Assembly (NCBI RefSeq): GCF_014651115.1
Contig: NZ_BMWG01000001.1
Location: 434,001-498,000 of the forward strand
From: Streptomyces inusitatus
GTDB taxonomy: Bacteria > Actinomycetota > Actinomycetes > Streptomycetales > Streptomycetaceae
Length of the DNA: 64,000 bases
Direction: 5' to 3'
Shown here one piece after another: positions 1 to 7,684 of the stretch. The first letter of the stretch is position 1, and the number at the start of each line of letters is the position of its first letter. The notes below the pieces were generated by a model, which saw nothing but the letters and a program-made list of their open reading frames with translations, did no database searches and was not told the DNA's origin. The position numbers and the translations under genes were made by a program.

Positions 1-399
1 GCCGATCTCCAGGACGCGGGCAGCGTCCTTCGGGTCCAGGTCCTCCAGCATTCGTACGACGAGGCCGGGGAGAGTGGAGGAGGACGTGGGCTCCCCGCCG
101 ACCGGGCCGTCGACGTCGTTGGGGTGCACATGGCCGTCGAGCTGGGTGACCAGGGTTTCGTCCGCGTACACCTCCTCCAGCCAGACGTCGGCGCTCCCGG
201 TGCCGGGGGCCGCCGGAGTCCACATGGTGCCCTGCGGACCGTCGCTGCGGCGGAAGAACTCCGGGACGAAGACCTCCCGGGGGACCGTCGTGACGGCCGC
301 CCGCCAGGCGGCCGAGCGCAGCCGTCCGGTGTCCTCCAGCTCATCGGCCAGTTGTGTGCGCAGCCGGGCCGCGAGCCCGTCGGGGTCGGGGTCGGTCAT
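1..399 (-). CDS. PIMT-like methyltransferase of an ATP-grasp peptide (graspetide) system, N-terminal part
   Basis: The first 133 residues of a gene that runs off the left edge. The start ATG is at 399. The sequence carries WRAAVTTVPREVFVPEFFRR near the N-terminus, then SSSTLPGLVVRMLEDL and the beginning of SAM motif I (RVLEIG). This arrangement matches protein-L-isoaspartate O-methyltransferase homologues found beside ATP-grasp ligases in graspetide (omega-ester peptide) clusters, where the enzyme methylates or imidates the modified peptide. The partner ligase and precursor are not visible to the right of the gene. They would have to lie beyond the left edge or be absent. The family call is from recalled motifs, so the graspetide role is inference. 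Confidence 0.75.
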   Translation of the reverse strand, partial: MTDPDPDGLAARLRTQLADELEDTGRLRSAAWRAAVTTVPREVFVPEFFRRSDGPQGTMWTPAAPGTGSADVWLEEVYADETLVTQLDGHVHPNDVDGPVGGEPTSSSTLPGLVVRMLEDLDPKDAARVLEIG

Positions 400-473
400 G
401 CGGAGAGTCCCTTCTCCAGTACGTCGACGAGCGCGGTGACAACGGCAACCCTGACATCCGCCGTCTTGTCCAC
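396..473 (-). CDS. 25-residue ORF coupled to the methyltransferase
   Basis: GTG at 473 opens a 25-codon frame that ends in TGA overlapping the ATG of the methyltransferase (ATGA). A GAAGG sequence lies just 5' of the GTG. The peptide is helical and amphipathic in appearance (VRVAVVTALVDVLEKG) and has GC-rich third positions. It has no recognisable RiPP motif. It may be a coupling peptide, a remnant of a larger gene, or chance. Confidence 0.3.
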   Translation of the reverse strand: MDKTADVRVAVVTALVDVLEKGLSA

Positions 474-549
474 CGGCCTTCAGGACAGACCTCCGTCGTG
501 GGCGGTGAGTGCGGCCGTGTCCCTGTGGGCGTCTGTTCGTTGCCAGGCC

Positions 550-1146
550 GTGGGATTCACGGGGAGGGGAAAGGCACGGTGGGTGCCGTGGGCTGCGCTG
601 CTCACGGCGGCTGTGACCGTGCTGGGTATGAACGAGGCTGTCGCTCTGGCGGCGGCTCCGGCGTCCTGCGTCGGCGGGGATCGGGATTCGCGGGGGCGGT
701 CATCGGTCGATGGCGGCGAAGTCTCATGGGAGGACGAGACCGTATATGACGACGCGCGGCGGCACGCGATGTCCGCGTGGAGCGGCCGGGGCCTGGAGAA
801 GATCCGGTTCCCCGAGGACGACGCCTCCCGGGTCGCTGATCTGGAGTGGGCGGATGTCGATCGCACGGACGGCGAGTGGCGCAACGTGGGCGGCGCGTGG
901 ATCGGCCTGCCGGGTACGGACACTCTTGCTCTGAATCGTGCGTACGTGGGCCGGGGTAAGACGCACGGCAACAAGGCGGACCGTCGACAGATCGCCGCGC
1001 ACGAGCTCGGGCACGCCTTGGGGTTCTGCCACAAGGACCCGGGGCGGGGCGGAGCGACGCTCATGGCACCGCGTCTGCGGGACGGTGCCGCAGACGGCCG
1101 GCCGACGGCCCGCGACCGTCGCGACTACCAGGCGCTGTGGGGCTGA
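550..1146 (+). CDS. secreted metzincin-like metalloprotease
   Basis: A secreted protein of about 198 residues containing HELGHALGFCH, the HExxHxxGxxH zinc site of metzincins, followed by a Met-turn-like TLMAP about 17 residues later. The N-terminus has a basic stretch (GRGKAR) and a hydrophobic alanine/leucine run typical of a Sec signal. GTG 550 was chosen because it gives a compact signal peptide. GTG 505 and ATG 628 are alternatives, and no strong ribosome site distinguishes them. The stop is one base before the start of the next gene, so the two are probably co-transcribed. It is small for a matrixin and could be snapalysin-like. The substrate is unknown. Confidence 0.7.
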   Translation: MGFTGRGKARWVPWAALLTAAVTVLGMNEAVALAAAPASCVGGDRDSRGRSSVDGGEVSWEDETVYDDARRHAMSAWSGRGLEKIRFPEDDASRVADLEWADVDRTDGEWRNVGGAWIGLPGTDTLALNRAYVGRGKTHGNKADRRQIAAHELGHALGFCHKDPGRGGATLMAPRLRDGAADGRPTARDRRDYQALWG

Positions 1147-1147
1147 C

Positions 1148-1663
1148 ATGAGGATTCGTCTGGTCGCGGTCGTGGCTGCCGCCGTTGTCGTCCTGGGGAC
1201 GGTGGCCACGACCGTGTACGACCGGTTGACCGAGCCCACGGCGGCGTTCGACGCCGTCACACTCCACGACCCGGACGATGACCATCAGGTCGCTGCCGCC
1301 GCCGACGATGTCTGGCACGGTACCGTGCGGCGCCGACTGGGCATGCGCACGATCGCGGGAATCCCGTCCCAGCTGTACGAGGTGAAGGTCGGCCGCGTCT
1401 TCAAAGGCGGTTTGACCGGAGTGGTCACCGTTACCCAGACGGCGGACGATCCGCCGCTGGACGACGAGCACTCCTACGTCTTCGCAACAGTGCCTTGGCG
1501 GGAAGCCCGGGACGGACACGCCGTCCTCGCGGAAGCCCGACCCCGGTCCGCCGAAGATCTGGCCGCCCCTGCCCCGGACCGAGCCGCCGGAGAACCGGCC
1601 GACAGCACGGTGGGCGACCACTGGACATGGGTGAGCAGCCACCTGCCCTCCTCGCGCCCCTGA
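1148..1663 (+). CDS. membrane-anchored or secreted hypothetical protein
   Basis: A 171-residue protein that starts one base after the metalloprotease stop. Residues 1-22 form an uncleaved or cleavable hydrophobic segment (VAVVAAAVVVLGTVATTVY), and the rest is extracytoplasmic. The pattern VWHGTVRRR...YEVKVGRVFKGGLTGVVTVTQ resembles extracytoplasmic beta-sandwich proteins of unknown role. The tight spacing suggests it works with the protease, perhaps as an inhibitor or anchor, but nothing in the sequence proves this. Confidence 0.7.
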   Translation: MRIRLVAVVAAAVVVLGTVATTVYDRLTEPTAAFDAVTLHDPDDDHQVAAAADDVWHGTVRRRLGMRTIAGIPSQLYEVKVGRVFKGGLTGVVTVTQTADDPPLDDEHSYVFATVPWREARDGHAVLAEARPRSAEDLAAPAPDRAAGEPADSTVGDHWTWVSSHLPSSRP

Positions 1664-1846
1664 CTTGTTCCGCGTCGGCGGAGACATTTACCTTCGACTG
1701 GCCCGTTCGAAATACCGTCGGCCCAAGTGTCGGTCGGGCTCAGGATTCTTCTCCAGCTGCCTTCTTGGGGCGTTGCCTGACGGGTACTGTCGGGCGGCCG
1801 AGCGGCCCGGCACACGGCAGCATGCAAGGGTGCCCGCCTGTCTTCA

Positions 1847-3037
1847 CTACCGGCCGATCCCGGCCCATCGGGCCAGGGATGTGAGTGTCGGGTTGGACCG
1901 GTAGTGCAGGGACAGAAGGACCCGCATCGTCTCCCGCGACATCGGGTGGACACGGAGCAGTTCAGGGGCGACTTCCCTGCCGCGTTGCAGGGACTTGAGC
2001 GAGGCTTCGCGGTCGCCGGCCGCGAGGTGGGCGCGCGCGGAGTCGATGTGGAAGTGGCCGATGCGGGTCGGTGTGAGTCCTGGGAGTTCCGCGTCGCCGA
2101 TTTCGGTGGCCATTTTGGCCGCCTTGCGGGGCTTGTCCAGCTCGACCCAGGCGGCCAACTCGTGAAGTGTGGTGTTCGCCGGACCGAAGGTCAGGTTGTG
2201 GACCAGTGTGTCCTGTCGCCCCAGGCGCTCGGCCAGGCGCTGGGCGTGGCGTGCGTGGTCCTCGGTGGCTCGCGCGTCTCTGGCACGGGAGGCCATCACC
2301 ACTCCGCGAAGATGGAGGCTTCCCAGGGCCACGAGCGGTGCGGGGCTGTCGTCGGTCTGGGAGCCGCGTGACATTTTTCTGATCGCTTCCTCCACGACCG
2401 TCATGCCTCCGGAGTAGTCACCGGCGGATTGGTACGCACCGGCTTTGCCCCAGTCGGCGACTGCGGTTCCGACGGGTGACCAGGTCCGGGACGCCGCCCA
2501 TTCCTGACGGGCGACGACCAGCTCGGCGAGGTCCGCGTGGCCGAGGCGTCCGGCCAGGGTGTAGGCGCAGCCGTAGACCTCAATGAGCCGCATCCATGCT
2601 GTTGGGTCCTGGGCATGATGGGCGTGCGCAGTCACGCGGTTGATCAGGTCCGGCAGCCTGTCCAGCAGAGCCCGGTACTTCGTATGCGCGCGGAGGTCGC
2701 ACGCTTCTCTGATGTCGTGTTCGAGCTGGGGGACGCTGATCAGCATGTCCTCCGGTTGGTCGTACCGGCGGATTGCCGTGCGCAGTTCGGCGACCTGCTC
2801 GGCCGTATCCGTGTTCACGAGCGATGTGCCGTACAGCACGGACAGGGGCACGCCCATCGCGTGGGCGAGCGAGGCGGCCGTTGGCGGTGTGCAGGGGCGG
2901 TCGCCGATCTCGATCTTTGAGAGAAGGGACAGGGACACGCTCGCCCGATGGGCGAGCTTGGACTGAGTCCACCCGAGTGTCTTACGGAGCGTGGCGACAT
3001 TGTCGCCGACGGCACCCTTCGCGTTGGCAGCGTGCAT
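1847..3037 (-). CDS. XRE-family regulator with C-terminal helical repeat region
   Basis: The N-terminal helix-turn-helix (residues ~8-65: LRKTLGWTQSKLAHRASVSL...LSKIEIGDRP) is followed by about 330 residues of helical, TPR-like sequence (RAHLAAGDREASLKSLQRG near the end). The start is placed at ATG 3037, because the 19 codons before it are basic and lack homology-like character. Regulators of this build are common next to HATPase/DUF397 genes and RiPP clusters in Streptomyces. The gene is divergent from the HATPase gene and shares a 211-bp promoter region. It could control either the flanking RiPP locus or itself. Confidence 0.85.
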   Translation of the reverse strand: MHAANAKGAVGDNVATLRKTLGWTQSKLAHRASVSLSLLSKIEIGDRPCTPPTAASLAHAMGVPLSVLYGTSLVNTDTAEQVAELRTAIRRYDQPEDMLISVPQLEHDIREACDLRAHTKYRALLDRLPDLINRVTAHAHHAQDPTAWMRLIEVYGCAYTLAGRLGHADLAELVVARQEWAASRTWSPVGTAVADWGKAGAYQSAGDYSGGMTVVEEAIRKMSRGSQTDDSPAPLVALGSLHLRGVVMASRARDARATEDHARHAQRLAERLGRQDTLVHNLTFGPANTTLHELAAWVELDKPRKAAKMATEIGDAELPGLTPTRIGHFHIDSARAHLAAGDREASLKSLQRGREVAPELLRVHPMSRETMRVLLSLHYRSNPTLTSLARWAGIGR

Positions 3038-3248
3038 GGCACCAGTGTCGGGCACCAACGCTCGCATGCGGCTATCAAGTCCCCCTCCGCGCAAAGCCTT
3101 TGTGCAACACGCGTGATAGCCACCCCCACTTCCGCGTAGTTATCTGATTACACACTGTCGGCACCTGGTGAGCCCGATACGCGGGGCATGCACTGTGCCG
3201 ACAGCCTCAGCGGAGTTCCCCCCTCCCGGTCATGATGGAGGCACCCTC

Positions 3249-3716
3249 ATGCCGCTCAGCACGGTTTCGCCCTGTCCGTCTCAGCTCCCGGCTTTGGAGC
3301 GCGCGTTCGAGTGCTCTTACTCGCGTACGGCACTTCCTGGCCGTCCGCTCAGCGCGGACGACGCGCGCAGTCCGGGGCGGATACGGCGGATCGTGCGCGC
3401 ATTGCTCCGGAAATGGGGCCTGGAGGAGCTGATCGACGCGGCGGAACTCGTGGTCACCGAGCTGATCACCAACGCGCTGGCACACGGCCGAGGCCCGGAC
3501 GTCGTGGTGCGGGTCGAGGTCGGAAGCCGGCTGGTGATCGAGGTCATCGGCAGCGGGCCGGTCACCCTCGAAGGCGAATCGCCGCCCGGCGACCTGGCGG
3601 AGAGCGGCCGGGGCGTGTTCCTTGTGCGGGCGGTCGCGGCCGATGTCCGACTCACGGCCGGAGGTCGGGGTGTCCGGTGTGAACTGGATCTGGAGAAACC
3701 CGAGGACGCGCCGTGA
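3249..3716 (+). CDS. HATPase anti-sigma-factor-like (SpoIIAB/RsbW-type) protein
   Basis: A 155-residue protein with the N box of a GHKL ATPase (LVVTELITNALAHG) and a G1-like box (GESPPGDLAESGRGVFLVRAVA). It lacks a phosphoacceptor histidine domain, so it resembles RsbW/SpoIIAB kinases, which are numerous in Streptomyces. The start at ATG 3249 has a GGAGG 10 bases upstream. It lies between the XRE regulator and the RiPP precursor and probably belongs to the regulatory module rather than the biosynthetic one. Confidence 0.85.
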   Translation: MPLSTVSPCPSQLPALERAFECSYSRTALPGRPLSADDARSPGRIRRIVRALLRKWGLEELIDAAELVVTELITNALAHGRGPDVVVRVEVGSRLVIEVIGSGPVTLEGESPPGDLAESGRGVFLVRAVAADVRLTAGGRGVRCELDLEKPEDAP

Positions 3717-3747
3717 CCGCCTTATGCGCAGAGGCCTGCACCGATAG

Positions 3748-4172
3748 GTGCCGGCCTCTCTGCTGGACGGCGATGTCGTGGTCACGACGGCCGGCGAGGC
3801 CGCGTACGTCACCCTGGAACCCTTGGAACAGCTGCACCCCCAGCGTTCCTCGGGCCCGGTCTGGACGGACGGTGCCTGGCTGTACTGGCTGGTCCCGCCC
3901 GGGGCCCACACCTGCTTGGGCACCACACATCTACGGCCTCTGTGTCGAGGGGGCGAGGGTCCCGAGACCGCCGATCGGCCGTCGGCGGGCGGACCCCGCC
4001 TCTCCGGGCCGTGGTGGGTCCGCCTTCCGTGTACCGGGGGAACATCAAGGACGAGCCGTACCGGGTCCACCGCTCCTACGCCAGCCCGGACGGCAAGCGG
4101 CGGATGGACACCCGCCCGGACGTGACCCTGAGGGCGGCCGGGCTGGAGGAGACGCGCGCCACTGGGCCCTGA
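3748..4172 (+). pseudogene. frame-broken small gene between the HATPase and the RiPP precursor
   Basis: Three consecutive frames each contain protein-like sequence. Frame 1 from 3748 reads DGDVVVTTAGEAAYVTLEPL and later VWTDGAWLYWLVPPG. Frame 2 then carries WAPHIYGLCVEGARV. Frame 3 carries VVGPPSVYRGNIKDEPYRVH, continues through KRRMDTRPDVTLRAAG and stops at 4172. No single frame spans them, which suggests a degenerate gene with at least two frameshifts, or sequencing errors. I do not recognise the family. Confidence 0.4.
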
Positions 4173-4330
4173 CGCGGGGCGCCATGACCGTCGTCGCGCC
4201 GACCGTCGGCCAGTCGGAAACCCGCGGTCCGGATGCGCCGAGGCACGCGTCGGCAGCCCGAGATTCCCCGCCTCCCGTCCAGGACCGTCGGGGCGGGGAG
4301 AACCAGGCACCACCGGGTTCTTCACGTGGA

Positions 4331-4340
4331 GAGGAGGAGA
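4331..4340 (+). promoter_or_regulatory. strong ribosome binding site of the precursor peptide
   Basis: The purine-rich GAGGAGGAGA immediately precedes ATG 4342. It is the best Shine-Dalgarno sequence in this locus and supports the small peptide as a real, highly translated product. Confidence 0.7.
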
Positions 4341-4341
4341 G

Positions 4342-4470
4342 ATGGATCAGTCGAAGTCCCAGATCGCCGCTCAGGCGGGATCGGTCAACACGGACTCCGA
4401 GGAGCTGATCGACCCGTCCGTGGTCGTGCGCTCCGAGGACGTCGAGGAGGAAGGCCCGTTCACGATCTAG
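4342..4470 (+). CDS. putative RiPP precursor peptide (TfuA/YcaO locus)
   Basis: A 42-residue acidic peptide with no Cys. It starts MDQSKSQIAAQAG, has a central EELIDPSVVVRSEDV and ends EEEGPFTI. It has a strong ribosome site and is followed directly by a perfect 19-bp hairpin, then by tfuA, ycaO and methyltransferase genes on the same strand. Size, position, acidity and a likely attenuator are what is expected of a RiPP precursor whose mRNA is needed in excess. There are only two glycines, 13 and 38. By analogy with the thioglycine made by TfuA/YcaO on methyl-CoM reductase, Gly38 in the C-terminal GPFTI is a candidate modification site (inference). The peptide matches no precursor family I know. 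Confidence 0.7.
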   Translation: MDQSKSQIAAQAGSVNTDSEELIDPSVVVRSEDVEEEGPFTI

Positions 4471-4476
4471 CAGTTC

Positions 4477-4518
4477 ACCGGGGGTGCCCCGCCCCGCGCG
4501 GGGCGGGGCACCCCCGGT
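4477..4518 (+). terminator. 19-bp perfect hairpin between precursor and tfuA
   Basis: The arm 4477-4495 (ACCGGGGGTGCCCCGCCCC) is the exact reverse complement of 4500-4518, with a four-base GCGC loop. There is no U-tract, as usual in Streptomyces. It begins 7 bases after the precursor stop and most likely attenuates transcription and stabilises the precursor mRNA, so that less transcript reaches tfuA-ycaO. Confidence 0.85.
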
Positions 4519-4543
4519 GCTCCGACTTGAAGGACAGCCGTCG

Positions 4544-5719
4544 ATGATCCACGTATTCACCGGACCCACCCTCGCGCGGGAAGACCCCGTGCTCGATGAC
4601 CACCGGGTCGCCGTCCGGCCACCGGCCCGCCACGGCGACTTCTTCCGCACGCGGATCGCGGACACGGACACCGCCGTGATCATCGACGGTGCCTACCACC
4701 ACGCTCCGGCGCTCCGGCACAAGGAGATCATCGCCGCGATGGCCCGCGGGGTACGCGTCATCGGGGCGTCCAGCATCGGCGCGCTGCGCGCCGCCGAGCT
4801 GGCCTCCTGCGGCATGGTGGGTGTCGGATCGGTGTTCATGGCCTACGCAGCAGGGGCGATCGACGGAGACGACGAGGTCGCCGTCGCGCAGTCCGCCGGC
4901 AGCGACCACCGCTCCTGCACCTGGCCCCTGGTCAACCTGCGGCACTGCGCACAGCTCGCCGTGGAGGCCGAGGTGATCGACAGCACGACCTCGGCGATGA
5001 TGCTGGAGAAGCTCAGGAGCGTCTACTACGCGCACCGGTCGATGACAGCCGTGGAACTCGTCGGCCGCGTCAGCGGAGCCCACCGGTTCACCGACTGGCT
5101 CAGGGCCCGCCGGGAGGAAGACCCTCACTTCGGTGATCTGAAGAGGACAGACGCGCTCCTGGCTCTGAAAGCGGCTTTGCTGCTGGACGGTGTCCATTCC
5201 GCCCCGGTAAAGGGGCTGGTGTGGCGGACGCCCAACTACCGGCGGTGGGCGAACGCCTCTGTCACCAGCGTGGTGGATGGCGTCAGGATGCCGATCCGGG
5301 ACCGGGTCGTCTACCAGCAGGTGTTCGACCCCGAGTTCAAGGGCGTGTGGTGGCGGCACCTCAACGCCGTCGGGATAGGAACACTGCCGTACACGCTGGC
5401 CAGTGCGGTCATCCGCCCTGCCGTCGACCTCACTGATGAGGCCACCGCGCGTCGACTGCTGGCCCACGAGACCCCGGCCGACCGGGCCGCCATTCGCCAG
5501 TACCTCGCTCTCAACGAGCAGCGAGCGCACGCCGAACGGTTCTTCCCCGAAGCGATCAGGAAGAGCGTTGCCCGTCAGGTCCTGGCTGCCGCCTGGGCCC
5601 TTTCCCCGGACGATCTCGACGTGGAGGCGTGGGCCCGGGGCTTCCACGGCGAACAGGGAGCCATCGAGGCGGTCAAGCCGTTCGTCCTGGGCTTCCTCGA
5701 TGAACAGGAGGCGTCATGA
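4544..5719 (+). CDS. tfuA: TfuA-like protein (YcaO partner, predicted thioamidation)
   Basis: A 391-residue protein. The N-terminal third is a TfuA domain with the diagnostic HKEIIAAMARGVRVIGASSI and the following GALRAAEL. TfuA proteins accompany YcaO enzymes that install thioamides, as in archaeal methyl-CoM reductase and thiovarsolins, and are thought to deliver sulfide or help YcaO. The rest (~200-391) is a helical extension that includes RTPNYRRWAN and a C-terminal acidic region. I chose ATG 4544 rather than upstream 4484 because the upstream start lies inside the hairpin and a GAAGGA precedes 4544. The stop overlaps the YcaO start (ATGA). Confidence 0.9.
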   Translation: MIHVFTGPTLAREDPVLDDHRVAVRPPARHGDFFRTRIADTDTAVIIDGAYHHAPALRHKEIIAAMARGVRVIGASSIGALRAAELASCGMVGVGSVFMAYAAGAIDGDDEVAVAQSAGSDHRSCTWPLVNLRHCAQLAVEAEVIDSTTSAMMLEKLRSVYYAHRSMTAVELVGRVSGAHRFTDWLRARREEDPHFGDLKRTDALLALKAALLLDGVHSAPVKGLVWRTPNYRRWANASVTSVVDGVRMPIRDRVVYQQVFDPEFKGVWWRHLNAVGIGTLPYTLASAVIRPAVDLTDEATARRLLAHETPADRAAIRQYLALNEQRAHAERFFPEAIRKSVARQVLAAAWALSPDDLDVEAWARGFHGEQGAIEAVKPFVLGFLDEQEAS

Positions 5720-6870
5720 GCGAACGGATCGTCCTTGACGGGACCGTGCGGACCAGGTCGCCGGAAACGACCTGGAAGGCGCTGGAGCCCGAGCTGCCGA
5801 CACTGGGAATCACCCGCGTCGCCCGGCTGACGGACCTGGACTATTTGAGGATTCCAGTGTGGACGGCGATCCGCCCCCAGTCCCACAGCCTGGTCACCAC
5901 CCAGGGCAAGGGCGCCGACGACACCCTGGCCAAGATCTCCGCCGTGCTCGAAGGCGCGGAACTGTGGCTGATCGAGCAGCCGCCGACGTACGTCGAGCAC
6001 GGCACCCACCATGCCCTCGGCGTCCCGTACCCGATGAGCGCCCTGCCGGTGAAGCGCGACCACCCCGAACTCGCGCATGTTCCGCTCGACTGGACCGCTG
6101 GCACCGGGCTGGTCAGCGGCCGGTCTTTGCTCGTCCCGGCCGACCTCGTCCACCGACGCAGGGACCGGGCTGACTCACAGCCGGAACCCTTCGACATCAC
6201 CAGCAACGGCCTCGCCGCCGGAAACTCGTACCACGAGGCCGCTCTCCACGGCCTGTTCGAAGTCGTCGAGCGGGACGCCCTCCAGCGCGACGACGCCCGC
6301 GGCGGCTCGAACCGGGCCCTGCTCGACCTGGCCACCGTGAAGGACCGGTACTGCCGGGACCTGATCAACCGCTTCCTGAACGTCGGAATGTTCCTGGAGA
6401 TCGCCCTGGTGGACAGCCCGTGCGGTCTTCCCGTGTGCGCGGCCTACATCTGGTCGGAGGACTACCCGATCCTCTTCGGCGGATCCGGCTGCCACCGGGA
6501 CCCGCACATCGCCCTGTCCCGGGCGCTCACCGAGGCCGCGCAGTCCCGTCTGACCTGCATCGCCGGGACACGGGACGACCTCGACTCCCACGAGGCCGTC
6601 TTCACGGCCGACCCGCCGCGCCCCGCCCCCGCAGGGCCGTACACCGGCGACTGGGCCACCCTGATCAGCCGCTACGACACCAGTGCCGACGACCTGGCCG
6701 CGGAGACCGTTGCGGTCGCCCGGTCGATCACCGCCGTCACCGGGCACGAGCCGGTCGCCGTCACCCTCTACGAGAGCCCGGCCTTCGCCGGGGTGAAGAT
6801 CATCAGCCCCGGCATGGCGATGCGGACCACCCGTTCCATCCCCCGGCCCGGAGGGCACCCCCGTGGATGA
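5716..6870 (+). CDS. YcaO-domain enzyme, predicted peptide thioamide synthetase
   Basis: A 384-residue YcaO protein. The hallmark ATP-binding segment is present at ~170-195 (NGLAAGNSYHEAALHGLFEV followed by ERDALQ), and the C-terminal VTLYESPAFAGVKIISPG matches the conserved end of the fold. YcaO enzymes phosphorylate backbone amides so that an internal thiol/hydroxyl or external sulfide can attack. With a TfuA partner and a Cys-free precursor, thioamidation is the likeliest chemistry (inference). The C-terminus ends RPGGHPRG, not the PxPxP typical of azoline-forming YcaOs. It starts inside tfuA (ATGA) and overlaps the methyltransferase gene by 8 bases, so translation is coupled. Confidence 0.9.
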   Translation: MSERIVLDGTVRTRSPETTWKALEPELPTLGITRVARLTDLDYLRIPVWTAIRPQSHSLVTTQGKGADDTLAKISAVLEGAELWLIEQPPTYVEHGTHHALGVPYPMSALPVKRDHPELAHVPLDWTAGTGLVSGRSLLVPADLVHRRRDRADSQPEPFDITSNGLAAGNSYHEAALHGLFEVVERDALQRDDARGGSNRALLDLATVKDRYCRDLINRFLNVGMFLEIALVDSPCGLPVCAAYIWSEDYPILFGGSGCHRDPHIALSRALTEAAQSRLTCIAGTRDDLDSHEAVFTADPPRPAPAGPYTGDWATLISRYDTSADDLAAETVAVARSITAVTGHEPVAVTLYESPAFAGVKIISPGMAMRTTRSIPRPGGHPRG

Positions 6871-7684
6871 CACCTCTGAGTACGAGAACACGGACCATCT
6901 GTGGCAGCTCGCCCGCGTGTACGACGACTTCCACCGGGCCAGAGCCTCGTCACCGCTGGTCAGCCGGCTCTACGCACAGGCCATGGGCGATGCCTACCCC
7001 GAGGAGGTGGCCCCGTACAGCTCCTGCGACTGGCCCCTCCTCGGAACCCTCCTCGGCCGCCTCCGGCTCCGCCCCGACGAACACCTCATCGACCTCGGCT
7101 GCGGCACTGGCGGCGTCGGCCTCTGGCTCGCCCGCGCCCTGGCCGCCCGCCTCACCGGCATCGACATCTCTCAGCAAGCCCTCGGCCTGGCCAAGGAACG
7201 GACCACCTGCTTCGTCCCCCGGGGCCGAGCGGAGTTCCGGCACGCCAGCATGGAGTCCACCCGCCTCCCGAAGGAGAACGCTGATGGGATCATCTGCATC
7301 GACGCCCTGTTCAAAGCCCCCAGGCGGGTGGCCGCCCTGAACGAGATCCGGCGACTGCTGCGGCCCGGTGGCCGGGCCGTCGTCACCGCCGGCGGCAAAT
7401 GGGACCGCGACGGACTGCCCTTCTGGCTGGCTCAAGCCGAGAGGGCCGGTCTGAAGGTGGAGGCGGTGGACGAACGACCGGACGAGCCCGCCATGTGGGA
7501 ACGTCTCTACCGGCTCTGGCTCCGACACGAAGACGAACTGCGGCATCAGCTCGGCGAAACGCAAACGGACAGCATGATCGAGGAGGCCCGGCGGACCTAC
7601 CCCCGACTTGCCGAACGCCGAGCCATCGGCGCCACGCTTCGACGGCCACCGGGTCCGGCCAACGCCTCGTACGCTACGCGGTGA
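6863..7684 (+). CDS. SAM-dependent methyltransferase of the TfuA/YcaO locus
   Basis: A 273-residue class I methyltransferase with SAM motif I LIDLGCGTGGVGLWLA at ~75, the acidic residue of motif II in LTGIDISQ, and a later LLRPGGRAVVTAGGK segment. It begins with GTG 6863 inside ycaO and ends overlapping the gpsA start (GTGA), so it belongs to the same translationally coupled unit. It probably methylates the peptide, for example at the N-terminus, the C-terminus or a sulfur. The target cannot be read from sequence. Confidence 0.85.
   Translation: MDDTSEYENTDHLWQLARVYDDFHRARASSPLVSRLYAQAMGDAYPEEVAPYSSCDWPLLGTLLGRLRLRPDEHLIDLGCGTGGVGLWLARALAARLTGIDISQQALGLAKERTTCFVPRGRAEFRHASMESTRLPKENADGIICIDALFKAPRRVAALNEIRRLLRPGGRAVVTAGGKWDRDGLPFWLAQAERAGLKVEAVDERPDEPAMWERLYRLWLRHEDELRHQLGETQTDSMIEEARRTYPRLAERRAIGATLRRPPGPANASYATR

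Noticed and set aside
1692..1711. StrR-binding-like half sites near 1.7 kb
   Set aside because: TTCGACTG and GTTCGAA occur there, but the spacing is not the 11-bp interruption of the StrR consensus and the site lies at a convergent gene end.
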